Source: Siphonodentalium dalli (taxonomy: Eukaryota; Mollusca; Scaphopoda; Gadilida; Siphonodentaliidae). Taken from it: 64,000 nucleotides of DNA. The translations under genes and the position numbers were made by a program. Numbering within the stretch: position 1 is the stretch's first letter; each line of letters starts with the position of its first letter. A model generated the notes under the pieces. That model was not told the origin of the DNA. It made no database searches and saw only the letters and a program-made list of their open reading frames with translations. Below, piece by piece: positions 1 through 12,481 of this stretch. The DNA is taken from NCBI GenBank assembly GCA_032622095.1, contig CP136061.1, positions 249,189,582-249,253,581 on the forward strand, given 5' to 3'.

Positions 1-920
1 TATGGCGGTCTTAACCGATGCCACATTTTAAAAGAGCAACACCCATCGCGATGACAATACTTATATTTAAGTGTCAATCGTATATACCACACTATAACAG
101 GTTGCTGAACGTTCTAGCATTCCATGAAGCAACACAGAGTTGAGGTCGGTACAACCAATCTAGATCTATATTAAGTTCATTCGTTGTGTGATCTTAGTGT
201 TTCAGCCATGTGTATTGGCTACTATGCAAACTGAATCTATAGAAGGTGTTAAAGATAACGTACCGTTTGATGCGTTTCATTTCAGACTGAAGTGGCACCA
301 CGCCATTAAAAACCCATATCGATAAATATTTAATGCATGCATTGATCGATACAAAAGGAAGATCGGTTCTTAATTTCACGCTCGGAGTTCAGCCAGTGTC
401 TTGTTGTCGTATATGACGTCGGTGATAACCTATATTTTTGTAGTTCATCAATAGATGGATGGATCGATAAATGCCACTCAAAAAGACGACAATTTCCCCG
501 TCAATTAAATAGACCCGATATATCAACCAGCAATTAACACGTTCTTCAAGTAACCTTCAAGTAATGATTAGTGTCGATTAGTGAAATACCATTGTCTTTT
601 AACATCTATCGGATTCGTTTTACCGTGAAAGAACTATAGTTTGAAAGGGAATAAAGGTAATCGAAATGATGATTCGGGATCGTTTTGCAGACAACTATTG
701 TTTTCGGTATGTTGTGGTTCTATCTTACCACACAACAAAAAAATCCTGGCATGTGGTAGAGAACTAAGAGAAGTTATATTGAGCACTACAGCTACCCGGA
801 TATCGAATTAGTTCATCGCAAAAACAGTTGTATGAGGGTTAATTATTGCAAGCAGATACTGTCTATACGGTTTAAATATGATAAGGTGTCGGCTTCGAAC
901 ATATTTTACATCCATATTGT
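1..920. other. unassigned AT-rich sequence
   Basis: I see no coding domain, RNA gene or clear repeat boundary here. Reading frames are short and lack recognisable motifs. Confidence 0.4.
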
Positions 921-1285
921 TCCATGTGGCAAGAAGACTTATATACAAAGAATGATTCAGACATTGTCAATATTGAAATAGAACAAGATGGTACTAAAAA
1001 ATTATATCCACATGCGTTATTGACCACTATGGTTCCGGTCCCCAATGTGCATGAAAGCAGATGGAACATGTCAGTTCTTAACACACCTCGCTTTCGCGTA
1101 CTTCGGACAATAACTAACTGTGGTTTACGGTCTTATTGTTCGCGATATCGCTTCGGTGTTGCGATCATCCTGTAGATAATTTAATTCCGGTTCCAACAGT
1201 ACCCCAATGGACGTTTCGTACCACAACGGTACTTAGGACAGATTGGAATTCAGATCGCGACTTGACAAAACGTCATCCGTTATTC

Positions 1286-1471
1286 ATGTTTATTATAAAG
1301 ATGATAAAGCTGCAGGCGTACACATGTGATGAATGCAACATGGTGTATAAATCGCAAGCATCTGGGACAACGACCCTTCTATGGAATCATCTGTCCAAGA
1401 AGCATCCAGCAGTACATAAACAGGCTGCACTGCGACTGTTGTTGCATCTTCAAGTTTATAATAACGGGTGA
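1286..1471 (+). pseudogene. BED-type zinc finger fragment (hAT transposase/ZBED-like)
   Basis: The frame contains a C-x2-C...H-x4-H arrangement: Cys codons at 1325 and 1334, His codons at 1388 and 1403, with GTTTLLWNHLSKKHP around the His pair. That spacing, an aromatic residue after the Cys pair and the HL-x3-HP ending are typical of BED fingers. These sit at the N-terminus of hAT transposases and of host ZBED proteins derived from them. The frame ends in a stop at 1469-1471, about 20 residues after the finger, and I see no transposase catalytic region or dimerisation tail nearby. It is therefore probably a decayed transposon fragment. A first exon of a ZBED-like gene is possible but unsupported. 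The finger is clear; functionality is doubtful. Confidence 0.6.
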
Positions 1472-1741
1472 TTCCGAATGTTGATTTGCAATTTTGCATG
1501 CACGTGCAATCTGTACAAATTTTGCGTGATTTTAGTTCAAATAATCCGTTTAGTGATGATATTTTAATCGCCGTGACGGTCGCATGGACGTTTTAATCAA
1601 TTATCAATTGAAGTTAATAGTATTTTAAATGACGGTTCATCGCCACATGTGTTATGATGGAACTTAGTGCATGTAGGTCATGGAACATTTCGTCTAATCG
1701 TTGACAAAACATGCCCAATTGAGAATGCAACATACAGATAT

Positions 1742-1809
1742 GATTCGATTCGATATTCGATTCGATATTCGATTCGATTTCCTGAATTCGATTCGATATT
1801 CGATTCGAT
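1742..1809. repeat. GATTCGATATTC simple repeat
   Basis: Short tandem array built from GATTC/GATATTC words, interrupted once near 1780. The reading frame across it merely encodes a repetitive peptide. Confidence 0.85.
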
Positions 1810-1829
1810 CAAAATCTCCAATTCGCAGG

Positions 1830-2465
1830 ACCCTAGAGTAACATTTTCTAAGTTAACCTCGTGGGGTATGTCGCTATGTTATAACGTCGAGATATAGTGT
1901 CCACGGGGCCATGGGTCCTCCCGGGCGGTCCCGGGCGGTCCCGGGCGGTCTCAGTGTTCTTTTTGTTTATATACCATTTTATCGGATTTTGAGGGGTTAA
2001 TAACACCGGCCGGAGTCGAGCGAGCAAGTAACATTTTCTAGGTTGACCTCGTGGGGTATGTCGCTATGTTATAACGTCAAATATATAGTATCCACGGGCC
2101 CATGGGGTAGCAAGGTTCCTTTTGTTTATACACTATTTTACCGGAATTTGAGGTGTTAATAACATCGCCGTAGACGCGTCAACGAGTCAATATATGGAAT
2201 TAACACTCAGGTGTATTGCACTTCCGAGAATCACCAAAATAATCTGTCTGAAAACACACGAAGACAGTTTTCAAGACACCAGTAATCACCCAGGCTCTTT
2301 TAGCCAATATCGGCATTTGTGGGGTTAATATGACCGTCCGGAGACGAGCGAGCGAGTACATTTGTCTATGTTGCCCTCAGGTGGCATGTCGCTGCGTTAT
2401 AACGTCGGGGTATTGTCTCCACGTGGGGCAACCCGGGCGGTCCCGGGCGGTCCCGGGCGGTAATT
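1830..2465. repeat. three diverged ~200-bp repeats with CCCGGGCGGT triplets
   Basis: Three copies begin near 1830, 2028 and 2360. They share a core with 'cgtggggtatgtcgct', 'gttataacgtc' and a 'tttgaggggttaataac' segment. Copies 1 and 3 each contain three perfect head-to-tail decamers CCCGGGCGGT (1920-1949 and 2432-2461); the middle copy lacks them. The decamers are strikingly GC-rich in this AT-rich setting. Confidence 0.75.
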
Positions 2466-2489
2466 AGTCACACCGCTGAACAGGTCTAG

Positions 2490-3685
2490 AGTCATTACAT
2501 GATTTGTACACAACATAGACTCCGCGTCCTACGCACACACATGCGTGGTGCATTGGACCTCGGAGAGACAATTTCACACGGAGTTTACGGATATGGGACA
2601 TCAGTTACAGAGTACAGTTTCGAATCGCGGGATAAGGACGATTGCGTCCCGGACATCTGCCCCTCAAAGATTGCCCAAGAGTTTTTTTTAGATCAGATTA
2701 GATACTTTATTCGCAAAAAACATTTACATTACAACATGCAGTGAGAACAAGTGGAGATTTTTTTTGTACAGGGGCAGTATGGCCAGGATTGGTCGTCTTC
2801 CTACTGCCCTTTTTTAAATTACCGTTATAGTTGTATTGATGGACATAACTTTCAAAACAGTAAATTTTAGTTTCTTTTTTGAATTTACCAGGACTATTTC
2901 AGTTGCATTGGTGAAAAATCATTTTCAAAATTTTGTTTAAATTTTAAAAACTAAATTTTGCAATACCACACTAAGCAGCACTAAGCCCCAAAAACGAACG
3001 GTATCTACACTATTTGTCTAACTGTACTTAATTTAGCTGACCTCTTTGTCTTCGATGGTGTCTGCATGGTGTTATATCATAATGCTCTGAAGAAGCCAAT
3101 GTGTTTTCAAAACACTGGTGTTTCATAATCAGCTGACCAACTAATCACTGGCCACTGTGTTTTAAAAGTTGAAACTTGAATTGACCCATACGTTAATTAA
3201 TTTCAATAAAGTATATAAAAATAAATATTATTGTAAAACTTATGGGAGGGCACTTGACATGAGGTCGAATGTACACACGCATGTTATGGTCATCAATAAC
3301 AGTAAATACCCTAAATGTCCCGTCAAGATATTTTCGATCTAACAACAGGAAGATGTAAATCTATAAGATTCAATAAATATATATAGTCATATGTTCCTGT
3401 CAAAATATTCGATTTATTTAGTATTAAGTTAGCAATCTTCTTGAAAAAATGCACGTGTATCGGTACCATTGCGACTCCCATATATAAGTTATTTTTATGA
3501 ATAATCGCGGTGTGGTGGTATCTTTACTTTTTCTGGGCCAATTTTCACAATCGACGGGTTGAATTTCGATGAAATTTCCGTTAAATAAAATGGTGCTGCT
3601 CATTTGCCAATTTGAGCAGTAATTTCGAGAATATAGTTTGGACTATGGAGGTGATAATTAATTACGTAACGCACACACCACGAGT
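2490..3685 (+). repeat. segmental duplication 1, copy 1
   Basis: Matches 4436-6985 in direct orientation, from 'catgatttgtacacaacatag' through 'gataattaattacgtaacg'. This copy has about 100 bp near 2648-2737 absent from copy 2. It lacks the 974-bp insertion and the ~475-bp segment (about 6152-6627) present in copy 2. Short frames inside, including a minus-strand one at 3600-3878, show no known domain. Confidence 0.85.
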
Positions 3686-3689
3686 TTGC

Positions 3690-4435
3690 ACAGATGGTAC
3701 GGAACACATTTTGGTATTCACTGATTGACATATTTGGAATTGAAACTTTTACCTTTCTTGACAGCATGAATAGCGATACATTCCTTGCGTTTTGCCTAGG
3801 CAGTTGTATCCCAATGCAAATTGAACTGATTTGTGATGAATATCGTCTTTTCAAGTGATGTGTGAGGTTTATTTTCATCCCATGTTCTGACTAAGTTTTA
3901 TGATGAAGACATCATATCGGATACTTCACTATATATATGTCTTAAACATCTTGTCTTGCAGTATATCATTCCCACAATGAATTTCTCAAGTTAAATTATA
4001 TTGCATGTGTATATATATGTCTTCATGTAACTTTTGTATATATATATATTGTACCATAATGGTCTCCATATTTGGAGGAATAAACATATCTCTCTCTCTC
4101 TCCTCCAATATAAATATATATTTCATTGTACACGCGGGTGGTTTTGATGCCACATACCCAATGGACAGGCGGGGAACAATCCCCTTCCTGGTACGACCGA
4201 ACCTGACATCGAATGAGTTAATTTAGTGCAAATGTCCATAGTCTCATATAAAAAAAATCGACGGTTTCCTTTTCACTGACTTCACCCATCGCCGCTTTTT
4301 GAAACGCATAGCAGGAAATGGCACCCTTTTGATAATCTCTAAACAATGGCTTGATTAGCCCATTGTCTCATTTTTGTCCGTCCGTTATTAATTTCCGGGT
4401 GCCTGAGGAATATATAATAACAGTGATAACTGAAC
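3690..4435. other. spacer between duplication copies
   Basis: AT-rich sequence with a short TC microsatellite near 4090-4103. No gene or element boundary recognised. Confidence 0.4.
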
Positions 4436-6985
4436 AGGGCTACATGCATTGCATGATTTGTACAAAACATAGACTCCACGTCCTACGCCCATACATGATT
4501 GATGCATTGCATATCGGAGAGACAATTTCACACAGTTTACGGATATGGGACATCGGTTACAGAGTACAGTTTCTAATCGCGGGATACGGACGATTGCACA
4601 ACAGTGATAACAAGTGGAGAATTTGTTTTGTACAGGGCCAGTATGGCCAGGATTGGTCGTCTTCCTACTGATCTTGTTTTACTTACCGTCATAGTTGTAT
4701 TGATGTATATAACTTTCAAAAAAATAAAATTTAATTTTAGTCTCTTTATTGAATTTACAAGGACTATTTCATTTGCATTGGTGAAAAATCATTTTAATTT
4801 TTTTTAATTTAAATTAAAAAAACTAAATTTTGCAATACCACACTAAGTCCCAAAACGAACCTTATCTACACTATTTGTCTAATTGTACTTAATTTAGCCG
4901 ACCTCTTTGTTTTCGATGGTGTCTGCATGGTGTTATATCATAATGCTATGAAGAAGCCAATGTGTTTTCAAAACACTGGTGTTTCATAATCAGCTGACCA
5001 ACTAATCACTGGCCACTGTGTTTTAAAAGTTGAAACTTGAATTGACCCATACGTTAATTAATTTCAATAAAGTATATAAAAATAAATATTATCGTAAAAC
5101 TTATGGGAGGGCACTTGACATGAGGTCGAATGTACACACGCAGGTTAGGGTGCATTTACATTGCTATAGAAATGTACACATATATACACGCATACTAGTG
5201 TAAACAGGTTGATATAGAAATTCACACAGAAAGAAAACGGTATTAGTTCGTGTGAGCAAAAATCGTGTCCGCTAACGTCACGGTAAACGCCGAAGCATTG
5301 CGACAGGCAAATCAGTTTTGATTAATTGTTACTCGGGCTTGGCGAATGTTTTCGTTGTCATTTCAACCCGTGTATTTCGAATATTGAACACGGACAGGGA
5401 CGTGGCAACTTGTTCAACGGTTGGAAATTTCATACCTTACACAACATTAGTTGTAATTTCCAAACCAACAATAGATTGAAAATGATCTTGTAGTTTGAGT
5501 TTCAAACATTTTATTTGGGGGGGGGGGTATTGTTTTCGGACCAATATTTGCATAATTTCCTACTTTTTATCAAAATTTTGGGCTGGAATGGCCATCAGCT
5601 GGAAATATTCCAACCTTATCATAGGGGCGGGTGTCATGTTGGAAATGTCCAACACTTGGAAAGATTGCGTCCTGGTCCCTCCCCGTGGCCAGTCATCATC
5701 ATCATATTTATTGTCTAACAGCTATATATAAAAACTGCACGTAATTTAAGAAAACAATATTGTCCTAAATTGGTCAACATTGTCATTGGAATTGTCATCA
5801 GTTGGAAATTTTACTACATTTGGTCAAATAAAGGGTGTTGTAGGGTAACTGCATGATTTTCATTCTTTCTTCGAACCATTATCAAGTGGTATAAGGATAC
5901 ACTTTAAATACATGCGGCACATACCAAATCGCTGTTATCTGCTGATAGTTGATACATGTTTATGTCTGGCCTAAACTGACACGACTCGCAGTGAATTGTC
6001 AATTACCAGAGTACTGATCAGCGAGCGTTTAATATTAGTAATCATGTTGTGATCACAGTAATGCGCGACACGTGACTTCATACAGATCTGTATACATTTT
6101 TACAGCAGTATAAACGCAGCCTTATGGTCATCAATAACAGTAAATACCCTAACCCCACCCACATCATGTAGGTTAACAAAACTGACAATAAATAAGTTTC
6201 CGTGGACATAATTGCCATGCTTGAAACGACCGATTATCAGTTTGAATATTTTAGTCGTTTAATATATATAAAACATAATAAGATATTTCTGTAAACAAAA
6301 TATTTCAGTAAAATCAAATTTAAAATAGGGACATTTTGAGCTGAAACCCTCTGCGCTGTTTACGGATATCGGTTATACATGTATGAAATAATTAGCAAAA
6401 CGAAGCCATCCATCCATCGAAATAGTTTCTATGAAACGAATTATATCAGGTCAGAATATATTTTTCTTTTAATACATATTAAATATTCATATGTTCGTGT
6501 AAATATATTGGAGAAAATCAGATGAAAGGTTCTAATCCGACACAACGTTCGAAGGTTTGTTTAAAACTAAACGGACATTGATACCAGACAAATTCTAAAT
6601 TGAAACTAAATTGAACATTTATCAAAGGTCCCGTCAAGATATTTTCGATCTAACAACAAGAAGATGTAAATCTATAAGATTCAATAAATATATATAGTCA
6701 TATGTTCCTGTCAAAATATTAGAGTTATTTAGTATTAAGTTAGCACCCTTCTTGAAATAATGCATGTGTATCGGTACCATTCCGACTCCCTCCGACTCCC
6801 ATATATAAGTTATTTTTATGAGTAATCGCGGTATATTGGTAGCTTTACTTTCTCTTGGCCAATTTTTACAATCGACGGGTTGAATTTCGATAAAATTTCC
6901 GTTAAATAAAATGATGCTGCTCATTTGCCAATTTGAGCAGCAATTTCGAGAATATTTTTGGACTAGGGAGGTGATAATTAATTAC
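4436..6985 (+). repeat. segmental duplication 1, copy 2
   Basis: Direct copy of 2490-3685, expanded by the TTA-flanked element at 5148-6121 and by extra sequence at about 6152-6627. The first expansion is an insertion. The second could be an insertion here or a deletion in copy 1. The tail (6628-6985) again matches closely, apart from a small local duplication 'tccgactccc' near 6780. Confidence 0.85.
5148..6121. mobile_element. 974-bp nonautonomous DNA transposon, TTA target duplication
   Basis: Termini GGGTGCATTTACATTG and, on the other strand, GGCTGCGTTTATACTG form an imperfect inverted repeat. TTA flanks both sides (5145-5147 and 6122-6124), and the paralogous sequence at 3284-3286 has a single TTA, an empty site. 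A 3-bp TTA duplication is characteristic of PIF/Harbinger-type elements; that assignment is inference. No transposase is encoded. A poly-G run sits near 5517-5527. Confidence 0.82.
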
Positions 6986-7033
6986 GTAACGGACACCGCG
7001 AGCTCTGCCACCGCGGCTTGCCAAGCTCCGGCC

Positions 7034-7304
7034 GCCAGCGATGTTTCCGTGTTCAGCCATGTCCCTCCGTGTTCATGTCGCGGTCACCTGTGGTATGGCC
7101 GTGGTCACACGTGGTCATAGCGTGGATGTTCCGTGTTCAAACATGATCAGAGCGTGTTCAAACGTGATCAGAGCGTGTTCAAAATCTGAACACGATTGAA
7201 CACGTTTACCCAGACTGTGTTCTTGGCGAGTTCAGATGTTGAACACGGAAAAATCGCGCGTGGTCTTCCGTGGACATGTAAAAAACCACGGGCCTTGTAC
7301 TGTA
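7034..7304 (+). repeat. 270-bp CpG-rich direct repeat, copy 1
   Basis: Starts 'gccagcgatgtttccgtg' and ends 'ccttgtactgta'. It is nearly identical to 8423-8692 and much richer in CG dinucleotides than its surroundings. Internally repetitive (cgtggtcac, gatcagagcgtgttcaaa). Frames through it are not recognisable proteins. Confidence 0.9.
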
Positions 7305-8422
7305 TAAAGGGTCACCCCATGCAGGATCCATGCACAACATCCCTAATTACATGGTCATATATCATTTTGGGAAAGATCATGTAATATTTTCTAAAAATTT
7401 CAAGTGTAGTGTTCAGTATGGCTCATTTATGAATTTGGCCCTACCCGATATGCACACACTATGTAATAGAGTCCTACATGTACATGTAACTGAGCTGGAA
7501 CACAAAAATCACAAAGCAAACATGTATTACATACAATTGTACATTCGCGATTCCGCATAATGTCATCTCAAATCTATTAATGTGTTTCTTTCAGATTCAG
7601 CATTAAGCGTCATCGAGTATCCACTGTCAAGATTCAACATACATGTACATTATCTGAAGATGTCATTATCTGGAGATGAACTGGACAACTCAATAACATG
7701 ACTTCTGCTCTAACCCAGTCTGATTGTGAATTTTGCCAAAACTCTCTACATGTGATTGTATACCAAACAAGTTTTGTTCAGGACACCTATGTACTACACC
7801 GCTTAATATAATACTTCACAGAAGAATATCAATATTTAGTACATTCCTAGCTGAGTGTTAGTCAAGAATAAATTACATAGGGAAGAATAGATCTTGTTTT
7901 CCATACAGGTATGAAGTAAATTCAAGTAATTGAATATTTTGAATAAATATGTAAACTATTTTATAACAAACAAGTTTAATTATTTAGTTAGTTTTAATAA
8001 ACTTCATCTATATGAACTATGCTTTGAATTATCAAGCTGACTTAACCCATACATGCCCATCATGTTACTTTCAGTGTACATGTGCCTATTCCAAAAACAG
8101 TCATATTTGAGATTTGGCGGCAAGGTGATCGGCTTGTGATGCCCATGTCACAGGTCTGACCCTCCTTGAAACCAAGTGTGTCAGTTTGATTCAGGGCTTG
8201 GACCATATGGACTTGTATAAATTTTCCCAAAACCAGAACAAGTGAAAGAGTTTCTTTAAAAAGATCACTATCCCGGTATCAGATATCCTAAACTTCTCAA
8301 GTTTGATATACATGTATTTGATACTAAAGTTTTGTTCCAATTAATTATTTTCAGCATTTCTGGGTTTTGGACAATCGATACATGTGCATGTTGTCAAATC
8401 CCTGTACCAAAACGACACATCT
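7305..8422. other. sequence between the 270-bp repeats
   Basis: 1.1 kb with no recognised gene. A stretch near 8116-8205 faintly resembles a decayed tRNA-type SINE head, which I do not call. No primer-binding site or polypurine tract was evident. Confidence 0.4.
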
Positions 8423-8692
8423 GCCAGCGATGTTTCCGTGTTCAGCCATGTCCCTCCGTGTTCATGTCGCGGTCACCTGTGGTATGGCCGTGGTCACCCG
8501 TGGTCATAGCGTGGATGTTCCGTGTTCAAACGTGATCAGAGCGTGTTCAAACGTGATCAGAGCGTGTTCAAAATCTGAACACGATTGAACACGTTTACCC
8601 AGACTGTGTTCTTGGCGAGTTCAGATGTTGAACCCGGAAAAATCGCGCGTGGTCTTCCGTGGACATGTAAAAAACCACGGCCTTGTACTGTA
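8423..8692 (+). repeat. 270-bp CpG-rich direct repeat, copy 2
   Basis: Same orientation as 7034-7304, with a handful of substitutions and one deletion in the final 'ccacggg'. Confidence 0.9.
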
Positions 8693-8693
8693 G

Positions 8694-9240
8694 TTATTTA
8701 TTTACAAATGCGTATACTTTAGACGTTATAACATGAAACATAAACACATTTAGTTCGAAAAAATAAAAGACGACAATTGTGTTTTACATATAGATGTATC
8801 ACTCAATCAATTAATCAATTTAGTTTATCACATCTTCGTATAAGATCTTGAGGACACCCGGCTATCATATCTCCATGAAGATACAGATGTGTTAAAGATA
8901 TGTCGAGGTGCTCCTCTGTTCTGGTGCTATATACTGGCTAATCACCTTCAGTTTAAAAGAAATGTTATGCAATTATAGCAGCTACACAGCGAAATATTGA
9001 GTTGTTTATGTTAGGCCATGAGTCTGTCTGAACAAATGAAAGAAATTCTCTGTATCCGGCAGATATACCCTTGTCAGATGTCACCATTGGAAGATCCTGA
9101 AAAGTCATTTGCCATGGACTGCATTTTCCTTTATCTCAGACTGCATATTGTGGCCACTATTTTTGAACAGGCCTGCTCTACATTTCCATATCTCTTAGCA
9201 ATTGTAACTTTTTTGTGGAAACTATATTGAATGGGACAGA
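8694..9240 (+). repeat. 739-bp repeat family, diverged solitary copy
   Basis: Shares 'ataaaagacgacaattg', 'gaggacacccggctatcat', 'gatatacccttgtcag' and 'acatttccatatctctt' with 15547-16300 and 24950-25303. The shared order suggests one ancestral unit. A 70-residue frame at 9018-9230 has no recognised domain. Confidence 0.75.
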
Positions 9241-10580
9241 CTCAATCGTGTTATAATATATACATGAGCCATTCTAATATGCAATCCTCTGACGATTCAA
9301 AGTCCCTCAGTTTGAATGAATATATGCATCTCTTAAATATATTGATTTGTATGCTTCCTTCTATGTATCTGTGTTGCTAGATCATTATAGGAATGCCCTG
9401 ATTTCCATCCCCATATAATATGACAGTTGAGAAGATATAATTGTTCAAGTGACTTAATTCGGTCACAATTTGTCGAGATTGTGAAATTGGAATGCCAAAA
9501 AACTCATTAGAACGACATGGAGATGGCCTGGGAGATGACTATATATAACTTTGTTGGATATCGGTGAAGTGAACAATCTTATAAATGCTAATGAATCTCC
9601 TCTCGCCATCCATGACCCAAACGAACCCAAATGTGATTTAATTCACCATATTAGAGAAGAACGTGCATGAATTTGTTGCAACTCTCCCCATGCATGATTT
9701 GAACAGCGCCACTTTTGTCATATTTAAACCAAGTCAATTAGACTCATTCATGCATTATATAATGGAGATGATTACATATAAATTGGTGGTAATCGGCAAC
9801 TAAACAAATTCTTATCATAATTACTACCCCACATCTCTCACACAAAGGCACAAATTTCACGTCTTTAAATCACACGGTTATATTCCTCGAATCACGGAGA
9901 AGAATAATTTATCAATTTGGTCGAAATCTGCGACATCAACAACGTCACTTTAGAATATTTTAACCTGCACCATTATCTTACTCGTAAAAAGTATACAAAT
10001 TCGTATCAAATTTAAGGCCACCATTGCATATCTCTCAAACAAAAGGCACAAAAACCACACGATAACTTTATATCAAATTTAGTGCCAATCCCACCCCATC
10101 TCTCACCAAAGCAGCACCAATATGACGCCTTTAAAATCACACGATTAGATTCCTCATATCATGAATAAGAATGTGTATCCAATTGGTGGAAATTGGCGCT
10201 AAAATATTGTGTATCAATTTTGGTGCCCCTCTCCCTTTCAGTGCATCCCTGACTTGAATGACGCCACATTTGATAGCTTTAAGCCACGGAATTAGACACC
10301 CCATACCATAGGGATGGATTTGTATAAGTTCCGTGGCTATCGGCGACTAAAGTCTCTCATCCCAACGACACCAATTTGGCGTCTTTAAATCACACAATAA
10401 GATTCCTTGTATCATGGAGAAGATTTCAGAAGATTTGTGCATCAATTTGGTGGATTAATTATTTTGATCAATTTTGGTGCCCCTCTCCCCATCAGGACAT
10501 CCCTGACGCGAACGGCGCGACTTTTGGCGCGAATATCTGTGATTTTGTATTCATTTGTGCCGAATTTCCCTAAAACAGTG
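9240..10580. repeat. degenerate ~200-bp tandem repeats
   Basis: Recurring phrases are 'ggcgtctttaaatcacac', 'tatcatggagaaga', 'atcaatttggtggaa', 'atcggcgactaaa' and 'ggtgcccctctcccc', repeated about every 200 bp and strongly diverged. Part of the same sequence recurs at 16500-16780. Confidence 0.65.
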
Positions 10581-11140
10581 ACTTTTTGATTAATTTTGGG
10601 GTGAGGGTTGAAATAATCTTACATAACACATCACGTGTTAAATATGATGGCATATTCAGCATACTGTCGTATGCGGTATATATATCTGCACTTTTCTAGA
10701 CTATATACGATATCCTTGGTCAAAACAATATTGATCTATCGCCCATTAAGTGAGGCAAATAAATTGAAAAATTGCGCTGTTTTGTCTATTTTTACAATAA
10801 ATCTAAAAACAATCTTCGTTATATCAGAGAAATCGTACCACTATCATAGTAAATATCTAGAGGTATATAGACTACAATATTTTAGCGCAAAATGTTCGCG
10901 CTTCTATATTTTTATTTCTCATTTTGCCGAATTTTACAAAAACAGAGATTTTTGCTGAATTTTGGCACTTAATCAGCTAAAATTCATCTTTTGCATCATT
11001 TGTATATTTCACACCGGGTCCTACCGATGCGGAATGTCATAACCTTCAAAATGATGTATGACAAGCCCGTGTGTGGTGCCGATGGACTAATTACTCCTAC
11101 TTCTAGTAAGCTTTTTGAGTTTGTCCGCTCTACTATAATG
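10581..11140. other. unassigned sequence
   Basis: A 107-codon plus-strand frame (10635-10958) has low-complexity hydrophobic/aromatic composition and no motif. I see nothing else. Confidence 0.4.
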
Positions 11141-11877
11141 CCAAGGACTCATATATGCCCCAAATGTTTAATCTAGATATATTGAAAATTGCGTTGGCTA
11201 ATGTTTTCTCAACAATAACTCAACACTGGTCATGTAAGTATACATCCACGCAACTTTGACTTAAGTGTTGAGTAAACTGTGTCTGCTCAACGAGATGAGT
11301 AACACTTTTACTCAACACTAAAAGTGAAATCGCCGAACAACCGATTGATTTTTACTCGACAGTTGTGTGCACATTATGTCAACTTTGATTGCAAAATGTA
11401 GCTCATGTTGTAAAATAATCAGTTGTATTAGTTACGAAAAGGAGTTGACTATTGATAGTTATTGTTGGGAGAACTCTCGAAACTGAACTGGTTGACATAA
11501 CAAAATCGGCGATCGAATCAGTATCGGGAAATTAATAAGATTCACTAGAATGTGTGTACTTTATATTCGTTGTCGTTTGTCCCTATCCATTATTACGGTT
11601 GCATTTGGGTTCGGATTTTCAACGAAACCCCCCAAATATATAGTATATATGATATAATCATAAGATCGCGACAGTTTCACAGCTCCTCAATGTGGGAGAT
11701 GACCCAGAGATTGTGTCCTTCAATTGTAATCGCCATATGACCTTACTTTTTATATCAGAGGCAATCAATTAATTTGTCATCGTGAAACACGAGACACTTG
11801 CGAAACAAAAAGCGCCGAGCAATGGCCTGATACCAGCATAATTATGTACCAAATAAACACGACAGGCTGTTCCTTAA

Positions 11878-12403
11878 AGATACGGGCGGCGTTGGCGGTG
11901 GGTATGCTGTTAAAATATTCACCTTCGTCAAAAACCGCCATAAACAGAAATAATAGTAAAATATAGAGACTTTGTTCTTATAGCAATCAGAAATATGGCA
12001 TAAACAGTATGTTATTGTCAAATGTTTTCCTTTGTTATGTAAACAAAGGCAAAACAAGTTTCAGAACCTGGATTTTGTTTAGATCCGGATATGGTAAACA
12101 TAAAGAGCGTTTTTGATGCTGTTTTCCTTATATGGAAATAAAAAAGAGAGTTTCTATCATTTTTATGTGATTAACCAATATATTTGCGCTGTGTTATGTA
12201 AACAAAAGCAAAACTTCTATAACACGAGCCGGCTCTTGTTTACGTACACTATCGTACGTCTTGACGACAATTATTATTAATATACTATTTACGCGCTGAT
12301 TATGTTTGGCATATGAACAATACTATATATATTTTAATATTCCTTCTTTTGATAGTGATTTGAACAAATATGAATATTTCTGCAACGAACACCGCCCGTG
12401 CCT
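11878..12403. mobile_element. 526-bp TTAA-flanked MITE, copy A
   Basis: TTAA at 11874-11877 and 12404-12407. Inverted ends are AGATACGGGCGGCGTTG and (reverse strand) AGGCACGGGCGGTGTTC. A TTAA duplication is the signature of piggyBac-type insertion. No transposase frame. It is related to the 493-bp element at 22601. Confidence 0.8.
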
Positions 12404-12481
12404 TTAATCCCCTTACTGCGATTATCAATCACGATTTTTTCACAAATGTTTGTGGACCTTCTGAAAAAATTACGACAACAT

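Noticed and set aside
8116-8205. tRNA-derived SINE
   Set aside because: Only a weak B-box-like 'gtttgattcagg' and no proper A box.
7034-8692. LTR retrotransposon
   Set aside because: No TG...CA ends, primer-binding site, polypurine tract or target duplication could be shown, so only direct repeats are annotated.
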